Origin: an uncultured Methanosarcinales archaeon
GTDB lineage: Archaea; Halobacteriota; Methanosarcinia; Methanotrichales; Methanotrichaceae
DNA: 64,000 bases
Direction: 5' to 3'
Assembly: GCA_903871465.1 (NCBI GenBank)
Contig: CAIQHB010000004.1
Span: 62,001-126,000, forward strand
Under the pieces are notes generated by a model that was not told the origin of the DNA, did not search any database, and saw only the letters and a list, made by a program, of their open reading frames with translations. Positions 52,857 through 62,893 of this stretch are shown here, in pieces; the stretch's first letter is position 1, and the number at the start of each line of letters is the position of its first letter. The position numbers were made by a program, and so were the translations under genes.

Positions 52857-54239
52857 TCAACAAACATACTCATAATGCCTGTATCCCTGGTGGTCGATGC
52901 TCGCCAGAGCAAACTCCGCTGAAGGCTCGACCAGGCTTTTTTCCATCAGTCCCTCGTGAAGCCGCTCGTACTCCTGCAACGATATCTGACGCCTTTCCTC
53001 CAGTCGCTTGACGATTCCCCTCGAAGGCACAGTTTCGGCCTCTGGCTGCACAATTGCCGAGAAGACGAGCGCCGAGCATCCGCTTCCATAAGCTCCAAAG
53101 CATAGCCTTTCTCCGGCACGGATCTTCTGCAGCTCCAAAAGGCTGGCCAGGCCCAGGTAAATCGATCCGGTATAGATGTTTCCCACAACACGCGAGAGCG
53201 CGGCCGTGTCCGCAACCTTGGCCAGGTATGCCTCCTGAAAATGCCTCGACTTGGAGAAACGGCGGGCATAGTCGGCCTTTGCCGCCTGATATAACTCTAG
53301 ATCTTCATAATCCAGGGACTGGGGCTCTTTTCCGATCTCCAACTCGACATCCTGCCCTTTCCGGCAGCCAAGCCAGTCGTGCCTAAAAATAGCGGCTGAA
53401 GCATACTCGACCATTCTCGGATAGGGAATATGGAATAGGAAGTGGTCGATGAAATCCGTGACGCATTCTTCGGACTTTGGGGTTATTGCGCCCGATCGAG
53501 CGGCTTTTCCGGCAAACGAATCGAATGCTCCCTGGATGGCCTCCAGATAGCACTGGTTGCTATGCTTTCCGTTGACAGTGGCAGTTGTGCATCCCATAGG
53601 CCGGAAGAAGTCATTCTCGTCCCTGGTGAAGCATCCGTAGATCTGTTCCAGCGCGGCGAGCCGCGGGTGCTTTTTCACGAGCAGGGCAACGCTCCCTGCC
53701 CCCTGGGTGTACTCTCCCGAAGAGCGCAGCGGATACTTGGCCACATCCGAAGCGATGACAATTCCCACTCTGCCTTCCTCCTCGGCTGCCGCCCAATAGC
53801 TGAGACTCTCCAGGGCCAAAGTCGTGCCGATGCAGGCGGACTTGAACTCCACTGTGGAACAATCCTGAAAGGAGCCGGTTCCATAGACCTTCTCCAGCAT
53901 GCCGATGACGTAGGTTCCTATGGCCTTGGCCTCATCCACGGCAGACTCAGTTCCGACATAAATTTTGGCGATATCCTCCGGGGCGAGGTCACACCGCTGC
54001 ATCAGATCCAGGAGAGAATTGGCCGCCATGGTGGCAGCATCCTCATGCGCATCCGGAACTGCCATGCGCTCAATGCCGATTCCTTTAATAAGCTTGCCCG
54101 GATCAATGCCCCTATCCAGGGAGAACTCTCCTGACAGCGGAAGGAAGAGCCCGGGCACATAAACGGATAGATCATCGATTCCCACAGCCTCGCCTGAATG
54201 TGAGCCGCCTGCCGGCAAGTTGCCAAAATCCTTTGTCAA
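52857..54239 (-). CDS. mvaS: Hydroxymethylglutaryl-CoA synthase, bacterial type
   Basis: A 460-residue thiolase-fold enzyme that condenses acetyl-CoA with acetoacetyl-CoA to HMG-CoA for isoprenoid lipid synthesis. The catalytic residues are Glu in YVGTESAVDEAK, Cys in VEFKSACIGTTLAL and His in FLFHIPYPRM. The sequence resembles bacterial/eukaryotic MvaS (IASDVAKYPLRSSGEYTQGAG) rather than the shorter archaeal type (about 350 residues). The start is TTG at 54239, with AAGGAG upstream. Lateral origin is possible. Confidence 0.87.
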   Translation of the reverse strand: MTKDFGNLPAGGSHSGEAVGIDDLSVYVPGLFLPLSGEFSLDRGIDPGKLIKGIGIERMAVPDAHEDAATMAANSLLDLMQRCDLAPEDIAKIYVGTESAVDEAKAIGTYVIGMLEKVYGTGSFQDCSTVEFKSACIGTTLALESLSYWAAAEEEGRVGIVIASDVAKYPLRSSGEYTQGAGSVALLVKKHPRLAALEQIYGCFTRDENDFFRPMGCTTATVNGKHSNQCYLEAIQGAFDSFAGKAARSGAITPKSEECVTDFIDHFLFHIPYPRMVEYASAAIFRHDWLGCRKGQDVELEIGKEPQSLDYEDLELYQAAKADYARRFSKSRHFQEAYLAKVADTAALSRVVGNIYTGSIYLGLASLLELQKIRAGERLCFGAYGSGCSALVFSAIVQPEAETVPSRGIVKRLEERRQISLQEYERLHEGLMEKSLVEPSAEFALASIDHQGYRHYEYVC

Positions 54240-54484
54240 GATCGTTATCTCCTTACTTTATATTCTTACTTTATATTCTTACTGTCTTGCTGGTAATCAA
54301 GGAGATTGGATATTATTTCAGGTTTTTGCTGTTCCGACTCCTGCTGCTCCGATTTTGAGATCTCGTTTTTTCCAGGGTTCATCGAACTTCCGTTTGTGCA
54401 GTCTTCGGTTAACAGCCATACTTCGGGAAAATATATCAATTAGAAACGCCTATTATAGTTTGCAATTTTAGGAGTGGTAGACAA

Positions 54485-54706
54485 ATGACTGATGGAGATG
54501 TATACAAAGTAATAGAGTTAATCGGAACCTCGACGACCAGCTGGGAAGAAGCAGTCAAGACTGTAGTCGACAGGGCCACAAAGACTCTGAGGGATCTTCG
54601 CATTGCTGAGGTCAAGGAGCTGGATGTAAGGCTGGAGAACGGGAAGATCGCTGAGTACAGGGCGAAAGTACGGCTCTCCTTCAAGTATGAAAAAGAGTGC
54701 GATTAG
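54485..54706 (+). CDS. Dodecin
   Basis: A 73-residue dodecin, which assembles into a hollow dodecamer storing flavin. Characteristic text is VYKVIELIGTSTTSWEEAVKTVVDRATKTLRDLR and the terminal EYRAKVRLSFKYE. TAGGAGTGG precedes the ATG. It stands alone between divergent and convergent neighbours. Confidence 0.92.
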   Translation: MTDGDVYKVIELIGTSTTSWEEAVKTVVDRATKTLRDLRIAEVKELDVRLENGKIAEYRAKVRLSFKYEKECD

Positions 54707-54911
54707 ATCAGTTATCTGAAGCCGATCGTTGGAATCCACGGAGTTCGGACGAGAATCCATTTTTGTTCTTGCCGTCCTGCCCTAGAAAGATGCTAATTGT
54801 CGTCGGCCAAGCATGAGCCATGAGCAGAGTTATCTTTATCCCTGTCCCCTCTTTTTTAGCCCGCTTGAAAAATGCCCCATGGCCCGACTGGTGACAGGGA
54901 TTTGGCTCGGC

Positions 54912-55748
54912 TCATACCTCTTTACCATTTGCTACCAGCTTAATCTCAAAAAGCCTTGGCCACCACTTTCCAGTCACAAAGAGCCGGTCCACTTTTGCAT
55001 CGTAGGCTATCCCGTTTAGCACATCCACCCTATGCCCTTGGATATCACTATCCTGCAAAAGCCCATTCAAGTTTATGGCGCCAACAACCAAACCGGTATC
55101 GGGAGAGATAATAACGATCCAGTTGCTCGGCCACATATTGGCATAAATCTTTCCTTTTATGTATTCCAGTTCATTTAAACCTTTAACCGGCTCCCCTTTG
55201 GCCGTTACTCTTATCTCTCCCTCTCTTGTGAAGGTAATTGGGTCCAGAAAGTACAGAGTATCTGTGCCGTCGCTCATGATCAGCCTCTTGCCGTCCGAGG
55301 TTAAGCCCCAGCCCTCTGTCCGGTAACTGAAGTTCCCGATCCGGGTAAGATTCTCTTTTCCATAGACAAAGCCCAAGTTCGACTGCCAGGTAAGCTGGAT
55401 GAGGCGATCTTTCCAGATGGCTATGCCCTCACCAAAGTACGCGCTTGCAAGGCTCGTTTGCTGCAGAACACGACCCGTTTCGGGGTCTACGCGACGCAGG
55501 GTCGATTGGCCATTCAGTCCCGTTCCTTCATAGATCACCCCATCTTCATAGACCAGACCCTGAGTGAAAGCGGATGGGTCATGTGGGTAGGCATTTACGA
55601 CTTCATAACCAAAAATGGGAATATTGGTTGCATTGAGGCTGTTATTAACGGAATTCGTATCAGCCCCATTAGCCGATATCGGCACTCCATTGAGCAGCAC
55701 AGCCAGGAGAGCCAGAAGCATCAAACGGTTGACCCAGTCTTTTTTCAT
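54912..55748 (-). CDS. Exported glutaminyl cyclase-like propeller
   Basis: A 278-residue protein with a signal peptide (LLALLAVLLNGVPISA) and the five-bladed propeller of plant/bacterial-type glutamine cyclotransferases. Landmarks are YPHDPSAFTQGLVYEDG, YEGTGLNGQSTLRR, YFGEGIAIW, LTWQSNLGFVY, GWGLTSDGKRLIMSDGT, LNELEYIKGKIYANMWPSN, and LNGIAYDAKVDRLFVTGKWWP. It would convert N-terminal Gln to pyroglutamate on exported proteins. Starts at 55748 (MKKDW) or an ATG eight codons upstream are both possible. Confidence 0.87.
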   Translation of the reverse strand: MKKDWVNRLMLLALLAVLLNGVPISANGADTNSVNNSLNATNIPIFGYEVVNAYPHDPSAFTQGLVYEDGVIYEGTGLNGQSTLRRVDPETGRVLQQTSLASAYFGEGIAIWKDRLIQLTWQSNLGFVYGKENLTRIGNFSYRTEGWGLTSDGKRLIMSDGTDTLYFLDPITFTREGEIRVTAKGEPVKGLNELEYIKGKIYANMWPSNWIVIISPDTGLVVGAINLNGLLQDSDIQGHRVDVLNGIAYDAKVDRLFVTGKWWPRLFEIKLVANGKEV

Positions 55749-56157
55749 ATAGGAGCTATTCTTCTTCGGCATGCAATCAAAAGAGTTCAATAACCTGTGA
55801 GCTTAAAGATCTTCCCAGGCCCGAAAATAATGGCCGATTTTCTGCAGTTAAATCCACGCATAAACTCTGCTTACAGCTCTGAGACAAAATTTGATTTCGG
55901 ATAATAAAAATTTTGGATCAAAACTGAAGTCGTATGTATGGATTCTTGACGTCACATAACTTGACTCATTCTCCAAAATATTTGCTATTAATGGGGATAA
56001 TAGCAACCTAATTCCCAATGATTCTTGCATTATGCTGGCAACATCAACTGCATGTCAATTCGCCCAACGGGCATGAACAACCAAAAGCTTTTTCGCCTAA
56101 GCCTTTGAACCAGTAGTTATCTGGAGGGATGAGATCGAGACAATAGACCCTGCAAAG
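55749..56157. other. Intergenic, divergent promoter region
   Basis: 409 bases between divergent genes. Nothing beyond A+T-rich promoter-like sequence was recognised; GGAGGGATGAGATCG at 56122 precedes a very short frame that stops at once. Confidence 0.4.
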
Positions 56158-59100
56158 ATGCGTAACAATAGATATTTTCGCATTGCAGTCATCCTGGCGA
56201 TCTCAATCGTCGCTGCCCATTTAGCAGTTGTGGCCTTTATTGAGGACCGAGAGACGATGCTTTCTCTCAGTGATACGCTTCTAGCAATGACCGCAGGGCT
56301 CGCAGCTGCGTGTTTGCTGTATGCAGCATGGCATCTGGAAGGCAGGTCCAGGAGAGCCTGGACAGTCCTTGCTATTGCTATGATCTTTGACGCCTTTGGA
56401 GAAGGGTCTTGGGCTATAATCGAGATCGTTCTGCATAAGAATCCATTTCCCTCCATAGCAGATGCAGGCTACCTCATGTTCTATCCCCTTTTTGCAGTGG
56501 GAATCCTCCTTTTGCCTGATGAACCTCTATTACCCAGGGAACGGCTCAAAATCTTCCTGGATGCGGCAATAGTTATGGTCTCAGCCACATTAGTCTTCTG
56601 GGTATTCCTGATCGCCCCCATAGTTGCATCCACAGAGGCTTTAACTCTTGAACTGGTTATCTCGGCGGCCTACCCGATCATGGATCTGGTTCTGTTCTTT
56701 GCTCTGATGGGTCTGCTCTTCAGAAAGCTCTATTCTCCAGGACGTATTCCTGCACTTTTGCTGGCTCTGGGCATGGTCTTGTTCTTGATTGCGGATGTAG
56801 TCTTCAGCATCCAGACACAAAATGGAACTTATCTCTCCGGCGGTATCCTTGATACAGTTTGGATCACCAGCAACTTACTGATAGGACTGGCCGGTTTGCT
56901 GCAGGTAATCACTCTTCCGTTTGATTTACCAAAATCAGTGGGAAACCTAAAGATCGGTGGATCTGCCTCGGCCCTCTACCTGCCGTACCTCGGAATTGGC
57001 GCGGCATTTTCTCTTCTCATTTGGGGTTATGATTATTCGCGCCTCATAAGCTCTTCCTCAATAGCGGCATCGGTAGGTCTCATCATAGGGCTTATGTTCA
57101 TGCGTCAGAAGATAGTGTTTGATGAGAGAAATCAGTTGCTTACAACGACCCTGGCGGAGATTGAGGAACGTGAGCAAGCTGAGGAGTCTTTGCGCAAATC
57201 CGAACAGGAAAAGGCGGCGATTTTAGGTGGCTTGAGAGGTGTTACTGTCGAATACCTTGATCCAGAGATGCGCATTATTTGGATAAATACACTCATACCA
57301 GAGGCACTGGGTCAATCCATAGATGAAATGAAGGAGAAGCATTGCTTTAAAATTATCTATGGACTCAGTGAGCCCTGTTCAGGTTGCACCGCCTTCAAAG
57401 CCCTCCAAACGTGTCAAAGCCAGGAGGGCGAATTGGTCACTCCTGACGGCAAGACCAGGCAGTCTCGCAGCAGTCCCATTAAAGATGAAAAGGGCAATAT
57501 CACTGGAGTCGTCCATGTAGCTCTGGACATTAGTGCTTCCAAGACCGGGGAGATTGCTCTAAGAGAGTCCGAGCGCCGTCTAGCGAATATCATAGACTTT
57601 CTGCCTGATGCTACTTTTGTTATCGATAAGGATGACAGGGTCATAGCCTGGAACCGTGCTATCGAGGAGATGACGGGCCTCAAGGCCGAGCAGATTCTGA
57701 ACAGGGGAGACTATGAATATGCATTGCCTTTTTATGGTGAGCCAAGGCCCATGCTCATAGATATAGCAAATAAGCCCAATCCTGCTCTTGAAGCAAGATA
57801 TGATAATATGAAAAGGCAGGAAAATGGCACCCTAGTTGGTGAAGCCTGCATCCCCCAGCTGAAAGGCGGCGTTGCATATCTACTTTCAAGTGCATCGGCG
57901 CTCCATGATTCAGATGGAAATTACTGGGGGGCGATCGAATCCATACGCGACATAACAGAACGAAAGCATGCCGAAGAAGAGCTGCAAAGGAGCAAGGAAG
58001 AAGCTGAATCGGCAACGCGCGCCAAGTCCGAGTTCCTGGCCAATATGAGCCACGAGATCCGCACTCCGATGAACGCCGTCATAGGCTTGACAGGTCTTCT
58101 GCTGGACGAATCCCTCACCGAGGGACAGAGAGAGTATGTAGAGATCATTCGCTCCAGCGGGGATACGCTCCTTGCTATCATAAATAATATCCTTGATCTC
58201 ACCAAGATCGAAGCGAATATGGTAGAGCTGGAATGCCAGCCTTTCAACCTGCAAAACTGCATTGAGGCAACCTTTGATCTTGTGGCGGCAAGCGCCCACG
58301 TGAAAGGGCTGAGCATGGTGTACACTATCGAAGAAAATACTCCCTGTATAATCCTTGGCGATCCCACCCGGCTCAGCCAGATTTTAATTAATCTGCTCAA
58401 TAATGCGGTGAAATTTACAGAAAACGGCGGAGTCTCAGTCTCGATCTCCAGTGAATGGCTCAAAGAAGATGGTTTTGAAATACATTTTGCTGTAAAGGAT
58501 ACGGGAATTGGAATCCCGGAAGATAAAATGAGCCGCCTGTTTCAGTCCTTCAGCCAGATTGATTCATCGATAGCGCGGAGGTATGGTGGAACCGGTCTCG
58601 GCCTTGCCATAAGCAAGAGGCTCGCTGAGATAATGCATGGAAAGATGTGGGTTGAGAGTGAGGCGGGCCGGGGTTCTACATTTCACTTTACCATTCAGGT
58701 TGAACCTATCCTCTGCGGGCCTATCGATATCGCCCAGCCTGAAACTCCCCCGGTTTCCGATCGCCAGGGGTATCTGGACCACAGCTTGACCATACTGCTT
58801 GCCGAAGATAACCTGGTCAACCAGATAGTGACGAAGAAGATGCTTGAGAAGCTGGGTTATAGATCGGAAGTGGCGGCCAACGGAAAGGAGGTCCTGCAGG
58901 CTCTGGAGGCACGGGATTACGATGTTATATTTATGGATGTGCAGATGCCGGAGATGGGTGGCCTGGAGGCGACAAAAAAGATACGCCAGCGCTGGCCAGG
59001 GGGCGGGCCCAAGATCATCGCCATGACGGCATCGGCATTAAAAGGTGATCGAGAGGAGTGTCTGGCTGCAGGGATGGACGGCTACATAAGCAAGCCCACA

Positions 59101-59169
59101 AGAATAGGGGCGATAAGAGAGGCTCTGGAGGCTTGCAGCATAAGGGATGGCGGCCTGACGGGGAATTGA
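56158..59169 (+). CDS. Hybrid PAS sensor histidine kinase with receiver
   Basis: A 1003-residue membrane kinase. Residues 1-310 contain about nine transmembrane helices. A coiled coil follows (about 320-350), then PAS 1 (about 350-465, including [16 protein letters not shown] with closely spaced cysteines) and PAS 2 (about 470-605). The HisKA domain has phospho-acceptor His in [19 protein letters not shown] (about 630). The HATPase has [26 protein letters not shown] and [16 protein letters not shown]. The terminal receiver (about 880-1000) has Asp in [13 protein letters not shown] and Lys in YISKPT. No DNA-binding output; the phosphorelay target is not adjacent. Confidence 0.92.
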   Translation: MRNNRYFRIAVILAISIVAAHLAVVAFIEDRETMLSLSDTLLAMTAGLAAACLLYAAWHLEGRSRRAWTVLAIAMIFDAFGEGSWAIIEIVLHKNPFPSIADAGYLMFYPLFAVGILLLPDEPLLPRERLKIFLDAAIVMVSATLVFWVFLIAPIVASTEALTLELVISAAYPIMDLVLFFALMGLLFRKLYSPGRIPALLLALGMVLFLIADVVFSIQTQNGTYLSGGILDTVWITSNLLIGLAGLLQVITLPFDLPKSVGNLKIGGSASALYLPYLGIGAAFSLLIWGYDYSRLISSSSIAASVGLIIGLMFMRQKIVFDERNQLLTTTLAEIEEREQAEESLRKSEQEKAAILGGLRGVTVEYLDPEMRIIWINTLIPEALGQSIDEMKEKHCFKIIYGLSEPCSGCTAFKALQTCQSQEGELVTPDGKTRQSRSSPIKDEKGNITGVVHVALDISASKTGEIALRESERRLANIIDFLPDATFVIDKDDRVIAWNRAIEEMTGLKAEQILNRGDYEYALPFYGEPRPMLIDIANKPNPALEARYDNMKRQENGTLVGEACIPQLKGGVAYLLSSASALHDSDGNYWGAIESIRDITERKHAEEELQRSKEEAESATRAKSEFLANMSHEIRTPMNAVIGLTGLLLDESLTEGQREYVEIIRSSGDTLLAIINNILDLTKIEANMVELECQPFNLQNCIEATFDLVAASAHVKGLSMVYTIEENTPCIILGDPTRLSQILINLLNNAVKFTENGGVSVSISSEWLKEDGFEIHFAVKDTGIGIPEDKMSRLFQSFSQIDSSIARRYGGTGLGLAISKRLAEIMHGKMWVESEAGRGSTFHFTIQVEPILCGPIDIAQPETPPVSDRQGYLDHSLTILLAEDNLVNQIVTKKMLEKLGYRSEVAANGKEVLQALEARDYDVIFMDVQMPEMGGLEATKKIRQRWPGGGPKIIAMTASALKGDREECLAAGMDGYISKPTRIGAIREALEACSIRDGGLTGN

Positions 59170-59488
59170 ATAAGAGCAACCGTAGGATGCCCCATAAATG
59201 CCAGGAAAATCCGGGATCGAGGAGAGACAAAATGGGGTTCCTCGCTGTATCAAGTTGGTAATATAATAATAGAAGCCTCTATGAGTCCTCCGTGCGCTCC
59301 GTGTCTCTGTGGTGAATGTCCGTAATCATTTGGCTATAACCAGCGGCTAACGACGCTTCAACCACAGAGCTCACAAAGCTCACAGAGTACGAACGGAGAC
59401 GATCCAAAAAACTGGAAACCCATTGTGAACTGAGGTTAGCAACAGGAAATGGCCGAGAGCCCTAAATAGTCTTGAAGACATAGCATAG
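59170..59488. repeat. Intergenic region with ACCACAGAG palindromic repeat
   Basis: Between about 59281 and 59405, CTCTGTGGTGAA and TTCAACCACAGAG form an imperfect inverted repeat flanked by GTCCTCCGTGCGCTCCGTG and ACGAACGGAGACGATCC. The ACCACAGAG core and GGAGACGA phrase recur at 20.2 kb. The rest of the gap has no gene. Confidence 0.6.
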
Positions 59489-60016
59489 ATGAGCATGAAG
59501 ATAAAAATCAAGATTACAGGTTCCAAAGTGCATGATGTGGGCTACAGATACTTCCTGATGAGCCTGGCTATGTCCAATAGAATCAGGATGTTTGAGGCCC
59601 ATAATATCGAAGAAGGTGTTGGTAAGGAGGTCCTGATCTATGTGGATGGCGATGAAGAGGCCATCAAAGCCTTTCGTGCCCTGCTTGAGACCAAGCGTCC
59701 CGTTCACTCAGAGGTGTCAAATATCGTCTTTGATGACTTCGATGGAGAGGTCATGAAGATAGGAGAGTATGCCCAGTTCTGCAGCACGGTCCAGTTGAAC
59801 AAAGCCATTCCTGTCTTGCTGGAGATCAGAGACAATACCAAAGCCACCCCTCAAATCCTGGAAGAGATCAAAGTAGTGCGGAAGAATACCGATACAATCC
59901 CTCAGGTCTTGGAAGAGATCAAAGGGCTGCGAGAAGACATCCAGCCGGGATATGCAACCCCTTTCAGGCAGATGCAGGCGGATGTCAAGGCCATAAAAGA
60001 ACGCCTGGGCATGTAG
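59489..60016 (+). CDS. Acylphosphatase domain with helical repeat tail
   Basis: A 175-residue protein. Residues 1-90 form an acylphosphatase-like ferredoxin fold; the phosphate loop is KVHDVGYRYFL (catalytic Arg retained) and the Asn position is in MFEAHNIEEG. Residues about 105-155 are three helical repeats of about 18 residues (KAIPVLLEIRDN, TPQILEEIKVVRKN, IPQVLEEIKGLRED). The fusion roughly doubles the usual length of 90 residues. Whether it still hydrolyses acyl phosphates or binds a partner is open. Confidence 0.78.
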   Translation: MSMKIKIKITGSKVHDVGYRYFLMSLAMSNRIRMFEAHNIEEGVGKEVLIYVDGDEEAIKAFRALLETKRPVHSEVSNIVFDDFDGEVMKIGEYAQFCSTVQLNKAIPVLLEIRDNTKATPQILEEIKVVRKNTDTIPQVLEEIKGLREDIQPGYATPFRQMQADVKAIKERLGM

Positions 60017-60041
60017 GTGAAGTCTGCTGATTGCAATTCTT

Positions 60042-60698
60042 GTGGAATGGATGAAATGGATATCTCCTCAAGGTTTGATTCCTGGGATTTTTGGATTTAT
60101 TGGAGTAGTAGTTGGCGGTTTCATCACATATTTCATCGAAAAATCAAAAATTAAAGACAACGAATCTCAACGAAGAGAACAAGTCTATAGCCAGTTAAAT
60201 GGGCAAAAATCATTAACATCACAATTATACAAGTCATATTTTGAGGCTTTTATACAGTCAGAATATTATAATTATTTAGGAATGCTGCCAGGACCTCATC
60301 AAACAACAAATTGGCTTCTTGAAAAAAAGAGAAGTGAAGATCTTGCATTAGAAAAAGCCAAGAGTAACCAAAGTTTATTTGAGACTATAGGTTTAATCCA
60401 GATCCTATTCCCGAGTTCAAATGAGTTAAATGAACTAATTAAACCACTTCGTGACATTGATGTGAAGTTCAAATTTACCCAATATCTAACACAAAAAATC
60501 CGAGATGAGGAACAATTTGAGGATATGAGATATGGTACGGATCCAGATGAACTTCACTCTTGGCGGGTAGATACAATAGAAAAACTTGAAGAGACTGTGA
60601 TACTAGAGATCGAGAACCCCATAGACAAACTATTGGATCATCTAAAAGGCTATATCCACAAGGAAAGGACCAAGCACCGTTGGGAATTCTGGAAGTGA
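60042..60698 (+). CDS. Single-span membrane protein with helical cytoplasmic part
   Basis: A 218-residue protein starting GTG at 60042. Residues about 10-32 form one transmembrane helix (GLIPGIFGFIGVVVGGFITYFI). The rest is charged and helical (KDNESQRREQVYSQLNGQKS onwards) and ends RTKHRWEFWK. No family recognised. It lies 25 bases after the acylphosphatase gene and 2 bases before the secreted protein gene, forming a likely operon. Confidence 0.6.
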   Translation: MEWMKWISPQGLIPGIFGFIGVVVGGFITYFIEKSKIKDNESQRREQVYSQLNGQKSLTSQLYKSYFEAFIQSEYYNYLGMLPGPHQTTNWLLEKKRSEDLALEKAKSNQSLFETIGLIQILFPSSNELNELIKPLRDIDVKFKFTQYLTQKIRDEEQFEDMRYGTDPDELHSWRVDTIEKLEETVILEIENPIDKLLDHLKGYIHKERTKHRWEFWK

Positions 60699-60700
60699 CG

Positions 60701-61258
60701 ATGATGAAATTAAATCTTAGACTAAATGTAAGACTATGCCTGATACTTTTGGTTATCTTGATATCCGTCTACTCAGTAGCAGGTGAAGGTGAATGGATTT
60801 GGTATAATGGTCATGACTTGAGATTTGAATACCCATCGAATTGGGGATTGATAAACAGTTCTACAGGAGTGGTTTTAGGAAATAATCAAACCTTTGCATT
60901 ATCAATCGTCATGCACAAAGAAGGATGTTATCCACTATCCCAGCATCCGCAACTTATGGACTATATGCTAAAAATTTGGAATAAGGAGATGGATGGAACT
61001 CCGTGGGGCGATCCAATAACGCAATACGGTGAAACAGGTATCGGTCCATATTCAAGTGGCACACAACTTTACAAAAATCCTGATCAATATTTGATTTGTG
61101 AACTTCAGGGATATACAGCAAAAAATGTTACCATATCATTCGCTTTGGTAAATATGAATCCAAATGACTCTGCTGGGGGAAAAACTGCTTTAGATATTGC
61201 CAGGCTTCGAAAATACTTGAGCGTTACACTATCTGGCAACCATACTTCATTCATTTGA
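60701..61258 (+). CDS. Secreted PsbP-like fold protein
   Basis: A 185-residue protein with a signal peptide (LCLILLVILISVYSVAG). The mature part starts WIWYNGHDLRFEYPSNWGLINSS, typical of small PsbP/DUF1795-like alpha/beta proteins of methanogens, and ends LDIARLRKYLSVTLS. GGAAGTGA precedes the ATG pair at 60701/60704. The starting region is two bases beyond the stop of the previous gene. Role unknown. Confidence 0.65.
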   Translation: MMKLNLRLNVRLCLILLVILISVYSVAGEGEWIWYNGHDLRFEYPSNWGLINSSTGVVLGNNQTFALSIVMHKEGCYPLSQHPQLMDYMLKIWNKEMDGTPWGDPITQYGETGIGPYSSGTQLYKNPDQYLICELQGYTAKNVTISFALVNMNPNDSAGGKTALDIARLRKYLSVTLSGNHTSFI

Positions 61259-61564
61259 GAGTAAGATCAAGTGAGAAACCAGGCGAAGAGGAGATCCAGA
61301 AAAAGGGCTGGTGGAAATTCTGGAAATGAAAACAAAGATCGACCAAAACCATAAGAGGGATTAATGATCGAAGATATAAGTCTCGTTACAGGCTCAGTAA
61401 TTCGGAATTTCAATAATGGATTGAAGGTCTAAGAACATCCGAGTTACACCTAGGCCAGAAGATTGTCAATTCTTTTAGTCCTACTCATCAGAACCCTTTT
61501 TATCATAACACAGTCTTATCTCCAGTAGAACCCGTGCGAAAGAAAGCTTGCAACGAGGCATCAT
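61259..61564. other. Intergenic with orphan WWKFWK tail
   Basis: 306 bases. An in-frame stretch at 61264-61329 encodes EKPGEEEIQKKGWWKFWK followed by TGA, resembling the C-terminal tail of the membrane protein at 60042-60698 (HRWEFWK). It has no start codon and is likely a gene remnant. Nothing else seen. Confidence 0.4.
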
Positions 61565-62446
61565 ATGCAGATAACAGATCGTATTCATGCTTTGAAGATC
61601 CCTTTTCAAATAACAGATCCATCCGGCCAGAAGATTCCCAGATTCGTTTACGTCTACCTCATCTATGGCCAAAGGATTTTCCTGATCGATAGCGGTGTGG
61701 CCTCTTCTGAGAAGATCATCCTGGACTATCTGAAGAGTACAGGCCGAAAGCCAGCGGAGATCTCACAGCTCATTCTCACCCACTCGCATCCAGACCACAT
61801 GGGCGCCGCCCGCGCCATAAAGAGCTTATCAGGCTGCACCGTTGCCGCACACGCTGCAGAAAAGTCCTGGATAGAGGATGTGAGCTTGCAGGAGCGGGAG
61901 CGCCCCGTTCCCGGCTTCAAATCCCTGGTGGCCGGATCGGTTCATGTCGACCAAACATTGCAGGACGGAGATATCCTGGATCTGGACTACGTAAGTATGC
62001 AGGTGTTGCACACTCCCGGCCACTCCTCCGGCTCCATCTGCCTCTGGCTTCCCGAGGTCGGGGCACTCTTTTCTGCCGATGCCGTTCCGGTGCCGGGCAG
62101 CATGCCCATCTACCAGGATATACTGGCTTCGGTCCGGTCCATCCAGAGGCTAAAGAGCATGCAGGGAATCAAATTCCTCTTATCGGCATGGGACGAGCCG
62201 CGACTGGACGGCGTTGCCTATCGGGTTATGGATGAGAGCCTCGCATATCTGCAGAGCATTCACAACGCGGTCCTGAAAGTAGCCAGGGCCAGGGGACCGG
62301 ACGCGGGTCAGGATTCCATGCAGTTTTGCAGTCGCGTTCTGGCGGAGCTGGGCCTTCCGGCGGCTATGGCCAATCCTCTTGTGGCGGGATCTTTTCAGTC
62401 CAGCCTGAAACTACCTGATCAGCAAGACCTTCTGAGCGACGGCTGA
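61565..62446 (+). CDS. Metallo-beta-lactamase-fold hydrolase
   Basis: A 293-residue MBL-fold protein: LILTHSHPDHMGA (HxHxDH), a later HTPGHSSGSIC histidine and ALFSADAVPV aspartate. The C-terminal third is helical (LAYLQSIHNAVLKVARARG). The metal site looks complete. It heads a rightward group of three genes with short gaps. Substrate unknown; the glyoxalase II-like or lactonase-like call is not justified further. Confidence 0.82.
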   Translation: MQITDRIHALKIPFQITDPSGQKIPRFVYVYLIYGQRIFLIDSGVASSEKIILDYLKSTGRKPAEISQLILTHSHPDHMGAARAIKSLSGCTVAAHAAEKSWIEDVSLQERERPVPGFKSLVAGSVHVDQTLQDGDILDLDYVSMQVLHTPGHSSGSICLWLPEVGALFSADAVPVPGSMPIYQDILASVRSIQRLKSMQGIKFLLSAWDEPRLDGVAYRVMDESLAYLQSIHNAVLKVARARGPDAGQDSMQFCSRVLAELGLPAAMANPLVAGSFQSSLKLPDQQDLLSDG

Positions 62447-62469
62447 AGCAGGCGACGAGGTTTCGAGAT

Positions 62470-62832
62470 ATGGACCCCACATACGAGGATGAGGAGAAAA
62501 TAGTCTGGCTCAGGGATCATGAGACACTGGCGAGGATGGCATACGTACGGGAGAAGGTTCAGCTCTGCAGCATCAGAACCTGTCCCGTCAAAGCCCCCCA
62601 GGGCGAAATACTCATCGGCTATGCTGTCCTGAAAAAGACCACGGCAAAAATCGGCAGTGAGGGCTTCAGGAGAAGGATCTTTACCCTGCTTCCGGAAGAT
62701 CGCGATTTTGTGCCAGAGAGCACCTTCCAGGAGACCGAGGCGGTTCATGTGCCACCGGAGGCCGTCGATCCACTCTCGGTTCAAGCAGGAAAGCCCAGCC
62801 GAAGACTGAGGGAGATACAACCGCAAGAATAA
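62470..62832 (+). CDS. Hypothetical protein
   Basis: A 120-residue protein 23 bases after the MBL gene. The sequence (EDEEKIVWLRDHETLARMAYVREKVQLCS, RTCPVKAPQG, EILIGYAVLKKTT) looks like a compact, charged cytosolic protein with no recognised domain. Probable operon member. Confidence 0.55.
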   Translation: MDPTYEDEEKIVWLRDHETLARMAYVREKVQLCSIRTCPVKAPQGEILIGYAVLKKTTAKIGSEGFRRRIFTLLPEDRDFVPESTFQETEAVHVPPEAVDPLSVQAGKPSRRLREIQPQE

Positions 62833-62893
62833 AATGCCCTCCTGAGCATGACTAAAATAAGACAATAAGACCGTAAGACGTAGGAGAGACAGG

